From Gemmatimonas sp. (GTDB lineage Bacteria > Gemmatimonadota > Gemmatimonadetes > Gemmatimonadales > Gemmatimonadaceae), in the NCBI GenBank assembly GCA_021154325.1, contig JAJKIR010000118.1:1-64000 (forward strand): a stretch of 64,000 bases of DNA, in the 5' to 3' direction. Within the stretch, counting starts at the first letter, position 1. Every line of letters begins with the position of its first letter. The translations under genes and the position numbers were made by a program. The notes under the pieces were generated by a model that saw only the letters and a program-made list of their open reading frames with translations, made no database searches and had not been told where the DNA came from. This document shows positions 30,310-40,920 of this stretch, piece after piece.

Positions 30310-32028
30310 CTACTGTTGGCATCTTCCGTTAGGGTCCGGCTTCGGCTTGTCCACGAGCGGCCGATGATCGAGATTCGCGACCGTCGTCGCGACATCGTGC
30401 ACGAGCTGGCCGATGCGCGCCATGTGCGGATAGTCGATGTACTGCGGCTCGTCCGTCACTTGGTGATAGTCGCCATGTAGACCCGTCGTGAAGAACACCA
30501 CCGGGATCCCAAGCCGCGCATAGTTGTAATGGTCACTGCGGCAATAAATGTTCTCGGGATCGCCATTCGCGTCGAACTGATAATCGAATTGGAATGGCAT
30601 TGGCTCGGTCTTGTTCACCTGCTCCACGATGTCACCGAGCTCCGTCGACAATCGGTGTGAGCCGACGAGCTGCACGTACGTGGGACCACCGCCGGGAATG
30701 TCCAGCGCCGAGCCGCGGCCGACCATGTCCATGTTCAGCTGTGCGACGATCGAATCGGCCGGCACTGGCAGGTGATCCGTCACCCACCGCGAGCCAAGCA
30801 GCCCCTTCTCCTCGCCGGTGTGCCAGACGAAGAGCAGCGAGCGCTTTGGCTTCGTCGGTGCCTTTGCGAATGCCTCCGCGATCTCGAGCAGCGTCACCGA
30901 TCCCGAGCCGTCGTCATCCGCTCCATTCCGGATCGAGTCCAGCCTGACGGGGCGCTCTCGGCGCAGGCTGTCAAAGTCCACGTGCAGCGCGGCGAGCTGC
31001 GACTGCTGCTCCGCGGTCGCCTGCTGTCCTCGCCTAACGAGGCCGTTGATCGCGAACTGCGCCTGTCGGAAGACGTGCAGCGAATCGTGGTTCTGCGGTG
31101 CCGTCGTGAGATACCCGATGTGATCGTTGTGCGCGCCAAGCGCCACGTACTCGCCACGAAGGCTCGGGTCGGAGCCGGGAATGATCGCCACGACGTTCCG
31201 CGCCGGCGCCGGCTGCTCGTCGAAGACGAGATGCAGCGCTGCCGACTTCCCCGCCTGTCCCTTGCTGGCGGTCGGCGGATCGACGCCCAGGAGTTCCTGC
31301 GCCGCGGCTGGCGTCACCGTTAGCGTGACGAGCCCTGGCTGGCTCCCGGTCGGGACAACTCTGAGTGTCACCTGCCCTTCCCGCGGATGCGTTGCCTGCT
31401 GGAGCGCCGCCGGTGTGATCTCCTCGATCGTCGCGATCGCCGCTGCTCCGCCGCCACCACGCCCGCCACGACCCCCGAATCCACCGCGGCCCGAGCCACG
31501 CTGCGCCGGGTAAACCAGCAACAATTTTCCCCGCACCTGATCGGGCGAGAGCGCCGCGGTGCTGTCGCCAAGGCGCCCTCCGAAAACGACCTCCAGCGTG
31601 CCGAGCGAAGGCAGTACTCCGGTTGGCGCGCTGGCGATGAAGTCCTTGCCGGCTCGCAGAGTCTTACCGCCGAGTGTGATCGTCGAGCGCTCGCTGAACG
31701 CTCGGCGAATCATCGGCACATTCTGGAAGAACGTTCCGTTGTCTCCGGCGGGCTTCAGCCCCAGCCGTCGCAATTCAGACGCGATGTAGGCTGTCGACAT
31801 GAGATGCCCGCGAGTGCCGGTCTCACGGCCCATCATCGAGTCGTCGGCAAAGATGTAGAGTCTCGTCATCAGATCGGCCGCGGAGATGTCCGCCGACGTG
31901 GCCTGGGGCCCGTGCTTCAACGGAAGCGAAGCCGCTGTCGCTCCATCCTGCGCGCGGGCTGGGGCGGTCAGCGCGGCCGCGAATGCCGCTCCAACGATGA
32001 CGCTGCGTTTTTTAATCATGGGCTGCAC
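30310..32028 (-). CDS. M28 family zinc aminopeptidase
   Basis: VALGAHNDHIGY...NGADDDGSGSVTLLEIAEAF...LLFVWHTGEEKGLLGSRW...RSDHYNYARLGIPVVFF. Confidence 0.9.
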   Translation of the reverse strand: MQPMIKKRSVIVGAAFAAALTAPARAQDGATAASLPLKHGPQATSADISAADLMTRLYIFADDSMMGRETGTRGHLMSTAYIASELRRLGLKPAGDNGTFFQNVPMIRRAFSERSTITLGGKTLRAGKDFIASAPTGVLPSLGTLEVVFGGRLGDSTAALSPDQVRGKLLLVYPAQRGSGRGGFGGRGGRGGGGAAAIATIEEITPAALQQATHPREGQVTLRVVPTGSQPGLVTLTVTPAAAQELLGVDPPTASKGQAGKSAALHLVFDEQPAPARNVVAIIPGSDPSLRGEYVALGAHNDHIGYLTTAPQNHDSLHVFRQAQFAINGLVRRGQQATAEQQSQLAALHVDFDSLRRERPVRLDSIRNGADDDGSGSVTLLEIAEAFAKAPTKPKRSLLFVWHTGEEKGLLGSRWVTDHLPVPADSIVAQLNMDMVGRGSALDIPGGGPTYVQLVGSHRLSTELGDIVEQVNKTEPMPFQFDYQFDANGDPENIYCRSDHYNYARLGIPVVFFTTGLHGDYHQVTDEPQYIDYPHMARIGQLVHDVATTVANLDHRPLVDKPKPDPNGRCQQ

Positions 32029-32184
32029 GACTGGATACTGGTTGGTCTAGGTTATCTGTCGAAAGACGCGAGCCTCGGCGGCTCACGAGCACGCGGACCA
32101 CGCTTGCTCAACGCTCGTCACGACCAAAGCGCTGATCGCCACACCATGGTGGCGCTTGGCCTCGCCCGTTTGCTCACCGCACAC

Positions 32185-33303
32185 ATGCGCATCGAAACGC
32201 TCGCCGTTCATGCCGGCCACGCTCCCGACCCCTCGACGGGCGCGGTCACCCCACCAATCCATCTCTCGACGACCTTCGAGCGCGAGGCAGACGGCCAGTA
32301 TCGCGCCGGTCTCGTTTATTCCCGCTACGCAAACCCGAATCGGACCGCGCTCGAGGAATGCCTCGCGACGCTCGAGGGCGGTGCCGGCGCGGCGTGCTTC
32401 GCGTCGGGCTCGGCCGCGACCGCGACCATACTCCAGTCACTCGAGGCAGGGGCGCATGTCATTGCACCCGACGACGCGTACTTCGGCACGACGAAGCTGA
32501 TGCACGACATTTTTGGACCGTGGAAGCTCGAGGTCTCGCTCGCCGACATGACCGATCTGCGTTCCGTCGAGCGGGCGCTCCGTGCGTCAACGCGGCTCAT
32601 CTGGATCGAGACGCCGTCAAATCCGCTACTGCGCGTTGTCGACATCGCGAGCCTAGCAGAGATCGCGCACGCTCACTCGGCGCTCTGCGTCGTCGACAAC
32701 ACCTGGGCCACGCCAGTCCTCCAACAGCCTCTCTCGTTAGGCGCCGACGTGGCGATGCACGCCACGACGAAGTATCTCGGCGGTCACAGCGACGTCCTCG
32801 GCGGCGCGCTCGTCTGGCGCACCGACGGCCCGGTCGCGCAGCGTATCCGCGCCATCCAGACGTCGGTGGGCGCCGTCCCTTCGCCGTTCGAATGCTGGCT
32901 CACGATGCGCGGCGTTCGCACGTTGCCCTGGCGCGTGCGCGCGCACTCCGCGAATGCGCTGGCGCTTGCGACATATCTGACGAATCACCGCCGCATCGAG
33001 CGGGTGCACTATCCGGGATTGCTGGATCACTCAGGCCACGAGATCGCTTCGCGCCAGATGTCCGGATTCGGCGGCATGCTGTCGCTGCAGGTATGCGGCG
33101 GACGCGAGGCCGCGATGGAGGCCGCCGCGCGGCTCCGCATCGTGACACGCGCGACCAGCCTCGGTGGCACTGAAAGCCTCATCGAGCACAGGGCATCCGT
33201 CGAGGGCCCGGGTACGCGCGCTCCCGAGAACCTCCTTCGCCTGTCCGTCGGTCTCGAGCACGTGGACGACTTGATCGAGGACTTCGATCAGGCGCTCCGG
33301 TGA
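32185..33303 (+). CDS. cystathionine gamma-synthase/lyase family PLP enzyme
   Basis: [31 protein letters not shown]...[14 protein letters not shown]...[37 protein letters not shown]. Confidence 0.92.
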   Translation: MRIETLAVHAGHAPDPSTGAVTPPIHLSTTFEREADGQYRAGLVYSRYANPNRTALEECLATLEGGAGAACFASGSAATATILQSLEAGAHVIAPDDAYFGTTKLMHDIFGPWKLEVSLADMTDLRSVERALRASTRLIWIETPSNPLLRVVDIASLAEIAHAHSALCVVDNTWATPVLQQPLSLGADVAMHATTKYLGGHSDVLGGALVWRTDGPVAQRIRAIQTSVGAVPSPFECWLTMRGVRTLPWRVRAHSANALALATYLTNHRRIERVHYPGLLDHSGHEIASRQMSGFGGMLSLQVCGGREAAMEAAARLRIVTRATSLGGTESLIEHRASVEGPGTRAPENLLRLSVGLEHVDDLIEDFDQALR

Positions 33304-34010
33304 TGGACGCGACCGCCACCGCGCACGGCCAGTCGGCTGTCGTTCTGCTCAGCGGCGGACTCGACTCGACGACGCTCCTCGCCTATGCGGTGAATGCGGG
33401 CTTCACCACCCATGCGATGACTTTTCGTTACGGCCAGCGGCACGCTGTCGAGGTGGACGCCGCGCGACGTATCGCGCGGCAGTTCGGCGCGCGCGAGCAC
33501 ATCATCGTCGACATCGATCTTCGCACCTTCGGCGGCTCGGCCCTCACGAGCGACGAGGCCGTGCCAAAGGATCGCTCACACGACGAGATGCGTTTGGGGA
33601 TTCCGATCACCTACGTCCCTGCCCGGAATACGATCTTTCTCTCCTATGCCCTCGCCTGGTCCGAGGTGCTCGGCGCGTCGGAGATCTTTATCGGCGTGAA
33701 CGCCATCGATTACTCCGGGTACCCCGACTGCCGGCCCGAGTACATCGCCGCCTACGAGCGCATGGCGAATCTCGCAACGCGACGCGCCGTTGAAGGAGCG
33801 ACACCGGTCCACATTCGCGCGCCGCTCCTCCATCTGGCCAAGCCCGAGATCATTCGGCTCGGCCTCGAGCTCGGCGTCGACTACGCCATGACCTCGAGCT
33901 GCTACGATCCGACAACGGATGGGAAGGCCTGCGGCCGCTGCGATGCATGTCAGTTACGTCTGGATGCTTTTGCCCGGCTCGGAACGAAGGACCCTGCGCG
34001 ATATGCCTAG
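33303..34010 (+). CDS. queC: 7-cyano-7-deazaguanine synthase
   Basis: [17 protein letters not shown]...[18 protein letters not shown]...[16 protein letters not shown]...[21 protein letters not shown]. Confidence 0.95.
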   Translation: MDATATAHGQSAVVLLSGGLDSTTLLAYAVNAGFTTHAMTFRYGQRHAVEVDAARRIARQFGAREHIIVDIDLRTFGGSALTSDEAVPKDRSHDEMRLGIPITYVPARNTIFLSYALAWSEVLGASEIFIGVNAIDYSGYPDCRPEYIAAYERMANLATRRAVEGATPVHIRAPLLHLAKPEIIRLGLELGVDYAMTSSCYDPTTDGKACGRCDACQLRLDAFARLGTKDPARYA

Positions 34011-34641
34011 CTACGCCGTGAAGGAGATCTTTTTTACCCTCCAGGGAGAGGGCTTTCACAGCGGCCGCGCGGCTGTTTTCTGTCGATTCGCTGGATGCAA
34101 TCTGTGGTCGGGGCGCGAAGCCGATCGCGCGAAGGCGATCTGCTCCTTCTGCGACACCGACTTTGTTGGCATCGGTCCCGACGGTGGCCGATTTCGGAGC
34201 TCGGCCGAATTGGCCGATGCCGTCGCTGCCAAGTGGCCGGGCGAAGCCGGTCGCGCTCGTCGATTCGTGGTGTGCACAGGCGGCGAGCCCCTCTTGCAAC
34301 TCGACACCGAGCTGGTGGATTCGTTGCACGGTCGGGGTTTCCAGGTGGCGATTGAAACCAACGGCACACTGCTTCCACCTGCCGGGGTCGATTGGATCTG
34401 TGTAAGCCCAAAGGCCAACGCCGATCTAGTGGTCGCAAACGGAAACGAGCTCAAACTTGTCTATCCACAGGTGGGCGCCGAACCCGAGCGTTACGAGGCT
34501 CTAGCGTTCGAGCATTTTTTCTTGCAGCCTATGGACGGGCCTGATTTGGTCGAGAATACAAGAGCGGCCGTTTGGTACTGTCAGCAGCATCCGCGTTGGC
34601 GGCTGAGCCTGCAGACGCATAAGATTCTTGGTATTCGTTGA
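34003..34641 (+). CDS. queE: 7-carboxy-7-deazaguanine synthase (radical SAM, CX14CX2C form)
   Basis: [51 protein letters not shown]; overlaps queC stop. Confidence 0.93.
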   Translation: MPSYAVKEIFFTLQGEGFHSGRAAVFCRFAGCNLWSGREADRAKAICSFCDTDFVGIGPDGGRFRSSAELADAVAAKWPGEAGRARRFVVCTGGEPLLQLDTELVDSLHGRGFQVAIETNGTLLPPAGVDWICVSPKANADLVVANGNELKLVYPQVGAEPERYEALAFEHFFLQPMDGPDLVENTRAAVWYCQQHPRWRLSLQTHKILGIR

Positions 34642-34835
34642 TCGTACGCCGACGTAAGGCGTTTTGGCATAAGATGTTGAAGCATTCGAGGCGGCTGATG
34701 GTCTAGCAGCACCCCGGCGCTTTTGTGCGGCCGGTCACATCCTGTTGAGCTCGCTGTTGGCAGCTTGGGGCCTCGTTCCGCTGTCCCTTGTGATTCGTCA
34801 TACAGCACAGGCCGGTCTCACGCTCGAGGTGACGC

Positions 34836-35423
34836 ATGGATCAATGCAGAGTGCGCCGCATGTCGGTTAGACGCCCCAGGCGCCAAATCGCCGTGCTCAT
34901 TGCGCTCATGTGCCTCACTCTTCCGGCGGTCGGGAGCGCTCAATCGCCCATTCCGGTTTTGGCCGGGATGAGTGCCTCCGCGAGCTCACTGCGGGATTCG
35001 ATCGTCTCGCTCGCCCGCGCCCAGATCGGCACCCGGTACAAGCACGGTGGCGCATCGCCGCAGCGAGGCTTCGACTGCAGCGGCCTCGTTCAGTACGTCA
35101 TGGCGCGGTTTGCGATGATCGTTCCGCGTACGGCGCGACAGCAGGCGGCTGTTGGCGTCCCAGTGGATCGCGACACGTCGCTCCTCCGCCCCGGTGACCT
35201 ACTCACCTTCGCCTCGAACGCGAAGGCGAACGTCAGCCACATCGGGATTTATATCGGCAACGGGCGCTTCGTTCATGCGAGCAGCGTCGCCGGTCGTGTC
35301 ATCGAGAGTCCCTTGAACCGCGCGCCGGCACCGAAGATCAAGATCTGGCGCGGCGTGGCAAGAATCCCCTGGGCTCCCGATCCCCCAACATCGATTGGAC
35401 TCCTCGCCACTCCCGAGCGGTGA
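34836..35423 (+). CDS. NlpC/P60 family peptidoglycan hydrolase
   Basis: GTRYKHGGASPQRGFDCSGLVQYV...LRPGDLLTFASNAKANVSHIGIYIGNGRFVHAS. Confidence 0.9.
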   Translation: MDQCRVRRMSVRRPRRQIAVLIALMCLTLPAVGSAQSPIPVLAGMSASASSLRDSIVSLARAQIGTRYKHGGASPQRGFDCSGLVQYVMARFAMIVPRTARQQAAVGVPVDRDTSLLRPGDLLTFASNAKANVSHIGIYIGNGRFVHASSVAGRVIESPLNRAPAPKIKIWRGVARIPWAPDPPTSIGLLATPER

Positions 35424-35436
35424 GTGTAGTGACCGG

Positions 35437-35466
35437 GCGGCGCCGCGAAAGCGGCGCCGTTTTCGT
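35437..35466 (+). terminator. Rho-independent terminator
   Basis: GGCGGCGCCGC-GAAA-GCGGCGCCG then TTTTCG; directly followed by CGTTAGGC. Confidence 0.7.
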
Positions 35467-35472
35467 TAGGCG

Positions 35473-36699
35473 CTAATCACGCCGGCGGCCGCGCGGCCGG
35501 GGAGGCACTGGCGGGGCGGGAACCGAATCCGCCGTAGCGCGTCGTCGCAGTACGCCGTCCGCTCCCACGAGCACGCCCGTCACCGGGAAGTCGAGAGCAC
35601 TCAGCGAGTCGACGAGAACGGCCGCGCGCCCCGTGCTGTCGGGTCGCAGCACCCCCGGCGCGAGCTGCATTGTGGGTCGCAGCCACGCCCCGCGTACGTG
35701 CCGCGCCGAGTCGATCTCGGCGCACGCCACCACGCCCCGGTTCATCGGCTCGGCGAGACGAAAGGGACCATACGTCAGCAGATTGCCTAACGAATACAGC
35801 ACGAGCCGGTCATCGCGCCACTCCGCGGCTCGGAGCACGTGGGGTCCGTGGCCGATCACGAGCGTCGCACCGCTCTCCAGCGCGGCGTTGGCGAATGCCA
35901 CCGGATTACCACGATCGATCGTGCCGAGAAATACCTCTGTCGAGTCGCGGGTGCGCTGCGCGCCCGCGCCCTCGGCGCCGAGATGCATCGTGACGACGAC
36001 GGTTCCCCAACGCGCCACGGCCCGCGCCACATGACGGCGCACGGCGTCCAGGTCGCGCGCGTCCGGGCTATCACTCGACGTGTAGAACCCGAGTACCGCA
36101 ATCGTATCGCCGCGTCTCGTCACCACGGGCGTCGCGAGGGTGTCCGCTCCGGTGACGAGAATTCCAGCCCGCGTGAGATGCGACAGGGAGACGAGAAAAC
36201 CATCGTCGCCGGCATCGCGCGCATGGTTGTTCGCGACATTTCCGACGACCGCGGCACTGTCACCGAGCCGTCGAAGGGCAGCTGCTGTCGCCACGGGTTG
36301 GCGAAATGCGAAGCAGTTCAACGCCTTCTTTCCACACTTGCGCGCAGCGAGCCCGTCGCCGATCGCGCCCTCGACGTTCACGAGCACGACGTCGGCGTCC
36401 CCGAAGAGCGGCTTGAGTGCAGCGAGGAGTGCATCCGGAGTGTCGCTGAGCTGGAAATCGGCGCGAAGTCTTCGCGCCGCCGTCTTTGCCCAGAGCGTGT
36501 CCAGGTTGGTGCCTAACGTGACATCGCCGCCCGCGCAGAGCCTGATCGGAGGACGAGCCGTGTCGACCCGAGGCATGACGACGGAATCGGTCCGGACGAG
36601 CGAATCCTTCCGGAGCGAATCCTTCGCCTGCGCGCCGGTGGCGTGGAACGCAACGAGAAGTGAGAGCGCCGGCGCCACCGCGCCGAGCAGCACTCGCAC
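35473..36699 (-). CDS. CapA family protein
   Basis: ICAGGDVTLGTNLD...VLVNVEGAIGDG...VVGNVANNHARDAGDDG...VTMHLGAEG...VIGHGPHVLRAAEWRDDRLVLYSLGNLL. Confidence 0.8.
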   Translation of the reverse strand: MRVLLGAVAPALSLLVAFHATGAQAKDSLRKDSLVRTDSVVMPRVDTARPPIRLCAGGDVTLGTNLDTLWAKTAARRLRADFQLSDTPDALLAALKPLFGDADVVLVNVEGAIGDGLAARKCGKKALNCFAFRQPVATAAALRRLGDSAAVVGNVANNHARDAGDDGFLVSLSHLTRAGILVTGADTLATPVVTRRGDTIAVLGFYTSSDSPDARDLDAVRRHVARAVARWGTVVVTMHLGAEGAGAQRTRDSTEVFLGTIDRGNPVAFANAALESGATLVIGHGPHVLRAAEWRDDRLVLYSLGNLLTYGPFRLAEPMNRGVVACAEIDSARHVRGAWLRPTMQLAPGVLRPDSTGRAAVLVDSLSALDFPVTGVLVGADGVLRRRATADSVPAPPVPPRPRGRRRD

Positions 36700-36740
36700 T
36701 CTCGCTAGGCTGCCTCGGCCTCGTCGACGCCGAGCGTCGT

Positions 36741-37403
36741 TTAGCGGCGCACGCGGGGCGTGAGGACCGCTGCAGCGGGTGGGCGACGAGTTGCCGGCGC
36801 CGCACGCACGGCACCTGCCGCAGGCATCGCTGCTGGCGCTACAGGCGCTCTGTACGGATCGACGCACGGTGGGTAGCTGCCGGTCGGTACGTAGCCCGGA
36901 GGACAGCCGCCGTAGCTCGGCGCTCCGTAGCTCGGCGGATAGTACGGTGAGTAGCCAGGGGGCGCGTAGTTGCCATAGCCGCCCGCCGGATAGCTCGGCG
37001 TTGGGTAATACGGGGCACCGTAGGCCGGGGGTGCATAACGAGGCGGGACATACGTCGGCGGCGCGAGTTCCGAGAAGAGCGGCGTCTGGGGCGCGATTGG
37101 ATATCCGTAGCTCTGGCACGCATAGCCATACGCGTAAGGACAGGTGCGGGCAACCTGCTCGTACCCATTGCCGAGGTCGACCAGTACCCGACCGTCGGGC
37201 AAGACGATGACTGGATAATTCTCGAAAACCGTCTGGCCAAAAGTCGTGGGTGTGTGCGGAGGGGGCGGCGGAGCGATGGTGGCGATTCTCGCGCGCCCCT
37301 GCGGGGCGACGAACACATGCGCATGCGTCGACTGCGCCTGCAACCAGGCGGCACCCAGCCCAACGAGCGCGAACGACCGCACAACCATCCGGAGGAATGC
37401 CAT
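36741..37403 (-). CDS. secreted Pro/Tyr/Gly-rich low-complexity protein
   Basis: Signal-peptide-like N-terminus; repeated YxPPxY/YGAPSYGG elements. Confidence 0.6.
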   Translation of the reverse strand: MAFLRMVVRSFALVGLGAAWLQAQSTHAHVFVAPQGRARIATIAPPPPPHTPTTFGQTVFENYPVIVLPDGRVLVDLGNGYEQVARTCPYAYGYACQSYGYPIAPQTPLFSELAPPTYVPPRYAPPAYGAPYYPTPSYPAGGYGNYAPPGYSPYYPPSYGAPSYGGCPPGYVPTGSYPPCVDPYRAPVAPAAMPAAGAVRAAPATRRPPAAAVLTPRVRR

Positions 37404-37808
37404 CGGCGGAACCCTCCCCAGCGCGCGAGCCAGCGCGCATCACATGAGACCGTTTCAGGATGGCCTAACACACCCTGAAACCCAGAGAATCAATTGTCCG
37501 AAAGACTGGTCGTTATCGAGGAGCCCTCGGCGACCTCCAACAACCTATTGTCGAATCCGATTGTCAAACAGAGGTCTTGGGATCGAAAATGCCGCGACGC
37601 AGCGGCGGTGTGGAACCGCATCCCTGTTCGGTTGTGGGACACAAAATCCCATAGCCGGCCAAGGGAGGCGTAGAAGCCAAGTCTGGAGTGGCGTAAAGAC
37701 TATGCCGCGAAAGTAGTTAGGCACATATTGCAAGCGGGCATGGTCCTTCCCTTACGTACTGTTAGCTTCACGCCCACACCACTCGCTTCCCAGCACCAGA
37801 GGACTCCG

Positions 37809-39065
37809 TTGGATATCAAGCGCGAGCCACCCAAAAAGACGAAGAAGTACGTCGCCGGCGGCGTTGCTATCGTTGGCGTGCTCGTCATCTCCGCATTCAT
37901 CAGTCGGCTCAAGCCGGCAGCGCCGCCCGTCGAGCGCGCCACGCTCTGGATCGACACGGTGAAGAAGGGCGACATGACGATCTCGGTGAACGCGCCGGGA
38001 ACGCTCGTTCCCGAACACGTCCGGATCATCGTCGCCACGACCAGCGGACGCGTGGAGACCTTGCCGGTGCGCCCCGGTGTCAGTGTCACACCCGACGAGA
38101 CGATTCTCACGCTGAGCAATCCAGACATCGATCTGCAGACGCTGCAGTATCAGCAGCAGCTCACGCAGTCGTATTCTGCTCTCGCTCAGTTGAAGACCTC
38201 GCTGCAGCAAGGCATGATGTCGCAGGAAGGGGCCGTCGCGCAGCTCGTGACACAATATCAGAACGCGCTCCGCGTCGCGGCGGTCGCCGACTCGCTGGCC
38301 AAGAAGGACCTCGCAAGCAAGAACGAGGTCGCGGCTGCGCACGATCAGGTCACCGAGCTGAAGCGCCGCCTCGATCTCGAGCGTCAACGCTACGCCGACA
38401 TGCAGGCTGCGCAGAAACAGCAGCTCGATCTCCAGGCGGATCAGATCACTGGGCTCAAGCGGATTCTGCAGGAGCAGCGCAATCGCGTGTCGGCGATGCG
38501 CGTGACGGCCGGCGAGGCTGGTCAGCTCTTATCGTTAGGCAATCCGCAGCTCGAGCTCGGCCAGTGGGTCAACTCTGGTATCGAGCTCGCGCGGGTGGCG
38601 CAGCCGGGCCGCCTCAAGGCCGTGTTGCGCGTTCCCGAGACGCAGGCCAAGGATGTCGCCGTCGGTCAGCGCGCCGTGATCGACCTGCACAACAACGGCA
38701 CGGTCGAGGGGCACGTCATTCGCGCCGATCCGTCGTCGCAAGCTGGAACCGTCACGGTCGAGGTCGCGCTCGATGGCGCACTGCCCAACGGCGCCCGCTC
38801 GGACCTCAGCGTCGACGGCACGATCGAGATCGAGAAGCTCAAGGATGTCACCTTCGTCGGCCGCCCAGCGTATGGCCAGGCCGAGAGCACTGTTGGCCTG
38901 TTCAAGGTCGAGAAGGGCTCCGGCTATGCGAGCCGGGTGAACGTGAAGCTCGGACGCGCCTCCGTGAACACCATCGTCGTCAACGGCGGTCTCGCAGTTG
39001 GCGACAGCGTCATCATCTCCGACATGTCGACGTGGGACAACACCTCTCGCGTCAGACTCAAGTAA
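37809..39065 (+). CDS. HlyD/MacA-type efflux periplasmic adaptor subunit
   Basis: N-terminal TM VAGGVAIVGVLVISAFISRL, lipoyl-type GRVETLPVRPGVSVTPDETILTLSNPDID, long coiled-coil; start uncertain (TTG 37809 or upstream). Confidence 0.85.
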   Translation: MDIKREPPKKTKKYVAGGVAIVGVLVISAFISRLKPAAPPVERATLWIDTVKKGDMTISVNAPGTLVPEHVRIIVATTSGRVETLPVRPGVSVTPDETILTLSNPDIDLQTLQYQQQLTQSYSALAQLKTSLQQGMMSQEGAVAQLVTQYQNALRVAAVADSLAKKDLASKNEVAAAHDQVTELKRRLDLERQRYADMQAAQKQQLDLQADQITGLKRILQEQRNRVSAMRVTAGEAGQLLSLGNPQLELGQWVNSGIELARVAQPGRLKAVLRVPETQAKDVAVGQRAVIDLHNNGTVEGHVIRADPSSQAGTVTVEVALDGALPNGARSDLSVDGTIEIEKLKDVTFVGRPAYGQAESTVGLFKVEKGSGYASRVNVKLGRASVNTIVVNGGLAVGDSVIISDMSTWDNTSRVRLK

Positions 39066-39107
39066 GTCCCTCGCCCCTCCTCCCTAGGCCCAAACCCCTA
39101 GCCCCTC
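39066..39107. repeat. 7-bp-period degenerate tandem repeat
   Basis: GTCCCTC GCCCCTC CTCCCTA GGCCCAA ACCCCTA GCCCCTC. Confidence 0.65.
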
Positions 39108-39112
39108 CCACA

Positions 39113-39877
<765 letters not shown>

Positions 39878-39889
39878 CGCATGGAGCGT

Positions 39890-39935
39890 CGAGGGGCGGG
39901 TGTTTAGCGCTTGCTAAACACCCGCCCTTTCGTTG
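39890..39935 (+). terminator. Rho-independent terminator
   Basis: GGGGCGGGTGTTTAGC-GCTT-GCTAAACACCCGCCC then TTTCG. Confidence 0.8.
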
Positions 39936-40016
39936 TCCCGCCATCGCATCACAGCTACTTTTCGGCAACCGGAGCCGGCTCGATCCGGCTCCGCCCTCGC
40001 CCCTCTGGAGCTTTCA

Positions 40017-40769
40017 ATGGGTCTGTTCTCTTCGTCGACGCAATCGCGGCTTGCCGCCGCCGAGCCCGCGCCCATCACTGGCCCGCTCATCGCCATGCGG
40101 AATCTCGAGAAGGTGTTCGAGACGCCGGCCGGGCGTATGTATGTCCTGCGTCGCATCACCTTCGACGTGCAGCCCGGCGAGTTCATCTCGATCATGGGGC
40201 CGTCGGGTGCCGGCAAGTCGACGCTCCTCTCGATCCTCGGCATGCTCGATAGCGCATGGACCGGTGAGTTCTATTTCGTCGGCCATCCCGTTCACGCGAT
40301 GAGTCACAAGCAGCGCGTCGCGCTCAACAAGGAGCACATCGGCTTCGTTTTCCAGCAGTACCATCTGATCGACGACCTCACCGTTGCCGAGAATCTGGAC
40401 ATCCCGCTTTCGTATCGAAACGTCAAGAAATCGGAGCGTGAAGCGATCGTCGGCGATACGCTCGACCGCTTTGGCATGGTCGGCAAGAAGGATCTCTATC
40501 CCCGGCAGCTCTCTGGCGGTCAGCAGCAGCTTGTCGGCGTCGCGCGCGCCGTCATAGCCAAGCCGAAGCTCATTCTCGCCGACGAGCCCACCGGCAACCT
40601 GCACTCGAGCCAGGGCCGCGAGATCATGGAGCTCTTCAAGCGTCTCAACTCCGAGGGAACCACGATCATTCAGGTCACGCACTCCGAGGAGAACGCGCGT
40701 TTTGGCAATCGAATCGTGGAGCTCAAGGACGGCTGGATCACTGGCACCGAAGGCGCCATCGCCCGCTGA
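40017..40769 (+). CDS. second ABC transporter ATP-binding protein
   Basis: Walker A GPSGAGKST, signature LSGGQQQLVGVARA, Walker B LILADEPTGNLHS. Confidence 0.92.
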   Translation: MGLFSSSTQSRLAAAEPAPITGPLIAMRNLEKVFETPAGRMYVLRRITFDVQPGEFISIMGPSGAGKSTLLSILGMLDSAWTGEFYFVGHPVHAMSHKQRVALNKEHIGFVFQQYHLIDDLTVAENLDIPLSYRNVKKSEREAIVGDTLDRFGMVGKKDLYPRQLSGGQQQLVGVARAVIAKPKLILADEPTGNLHSSQGREIMELFKRLNSEGTTIIQVTHSEENARFGNRIVELKDGWITGTEGAIAR

Positions 40770-40790
40770 TTCTCGGCGCGGCCACCAGGA

Positions 40791-40829
40791 AGGGGAGCGG
40801 AACGAGCATCTCGTTTCGCTCCCTTTTTG
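40791..40829 (+). terminator. Rho-independent terminator
   Basis: GGGAGCGGAACGAG-CAT-CTCGTTTCGCTCCC then TTTTTG. Confidence 0.85.
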
Positions 40830-40920
40830 TGTGCGCTTGTAGGACTCTCGATCCCATCGTCGCGCGTCGCGCTCGCGAGGGCTGGCATATGGACCCTCGT
40901 TTGTTCCAGCTTTCCACTAC

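Noticed and set aside
32029-32184. Possible SAM/SAH riboswitch upstream of the cystathionine-type gene
   Set aside because: Some stem-forming GCTC/GAGC words but I could not match any SAM or SAH riboswitch core; not supported
35473-37443. 656-aa minus ORF spanning CapA and the Pro/Tyr-rich gene
   Set aside because: N-terminal half is an out-of-frame reading of the separate gene 36741-37403; CapA starts near 36699
37715-37735. Possible sigma54 promoter AGGCACATATTGCA upstream of the efflux adaptor, attractive given the nearby NtrC-like gene
   Set aside because: GG-to-GC spacing is 8 rather than 10 nt by my count, so it does not fit the -24/-12 consensus
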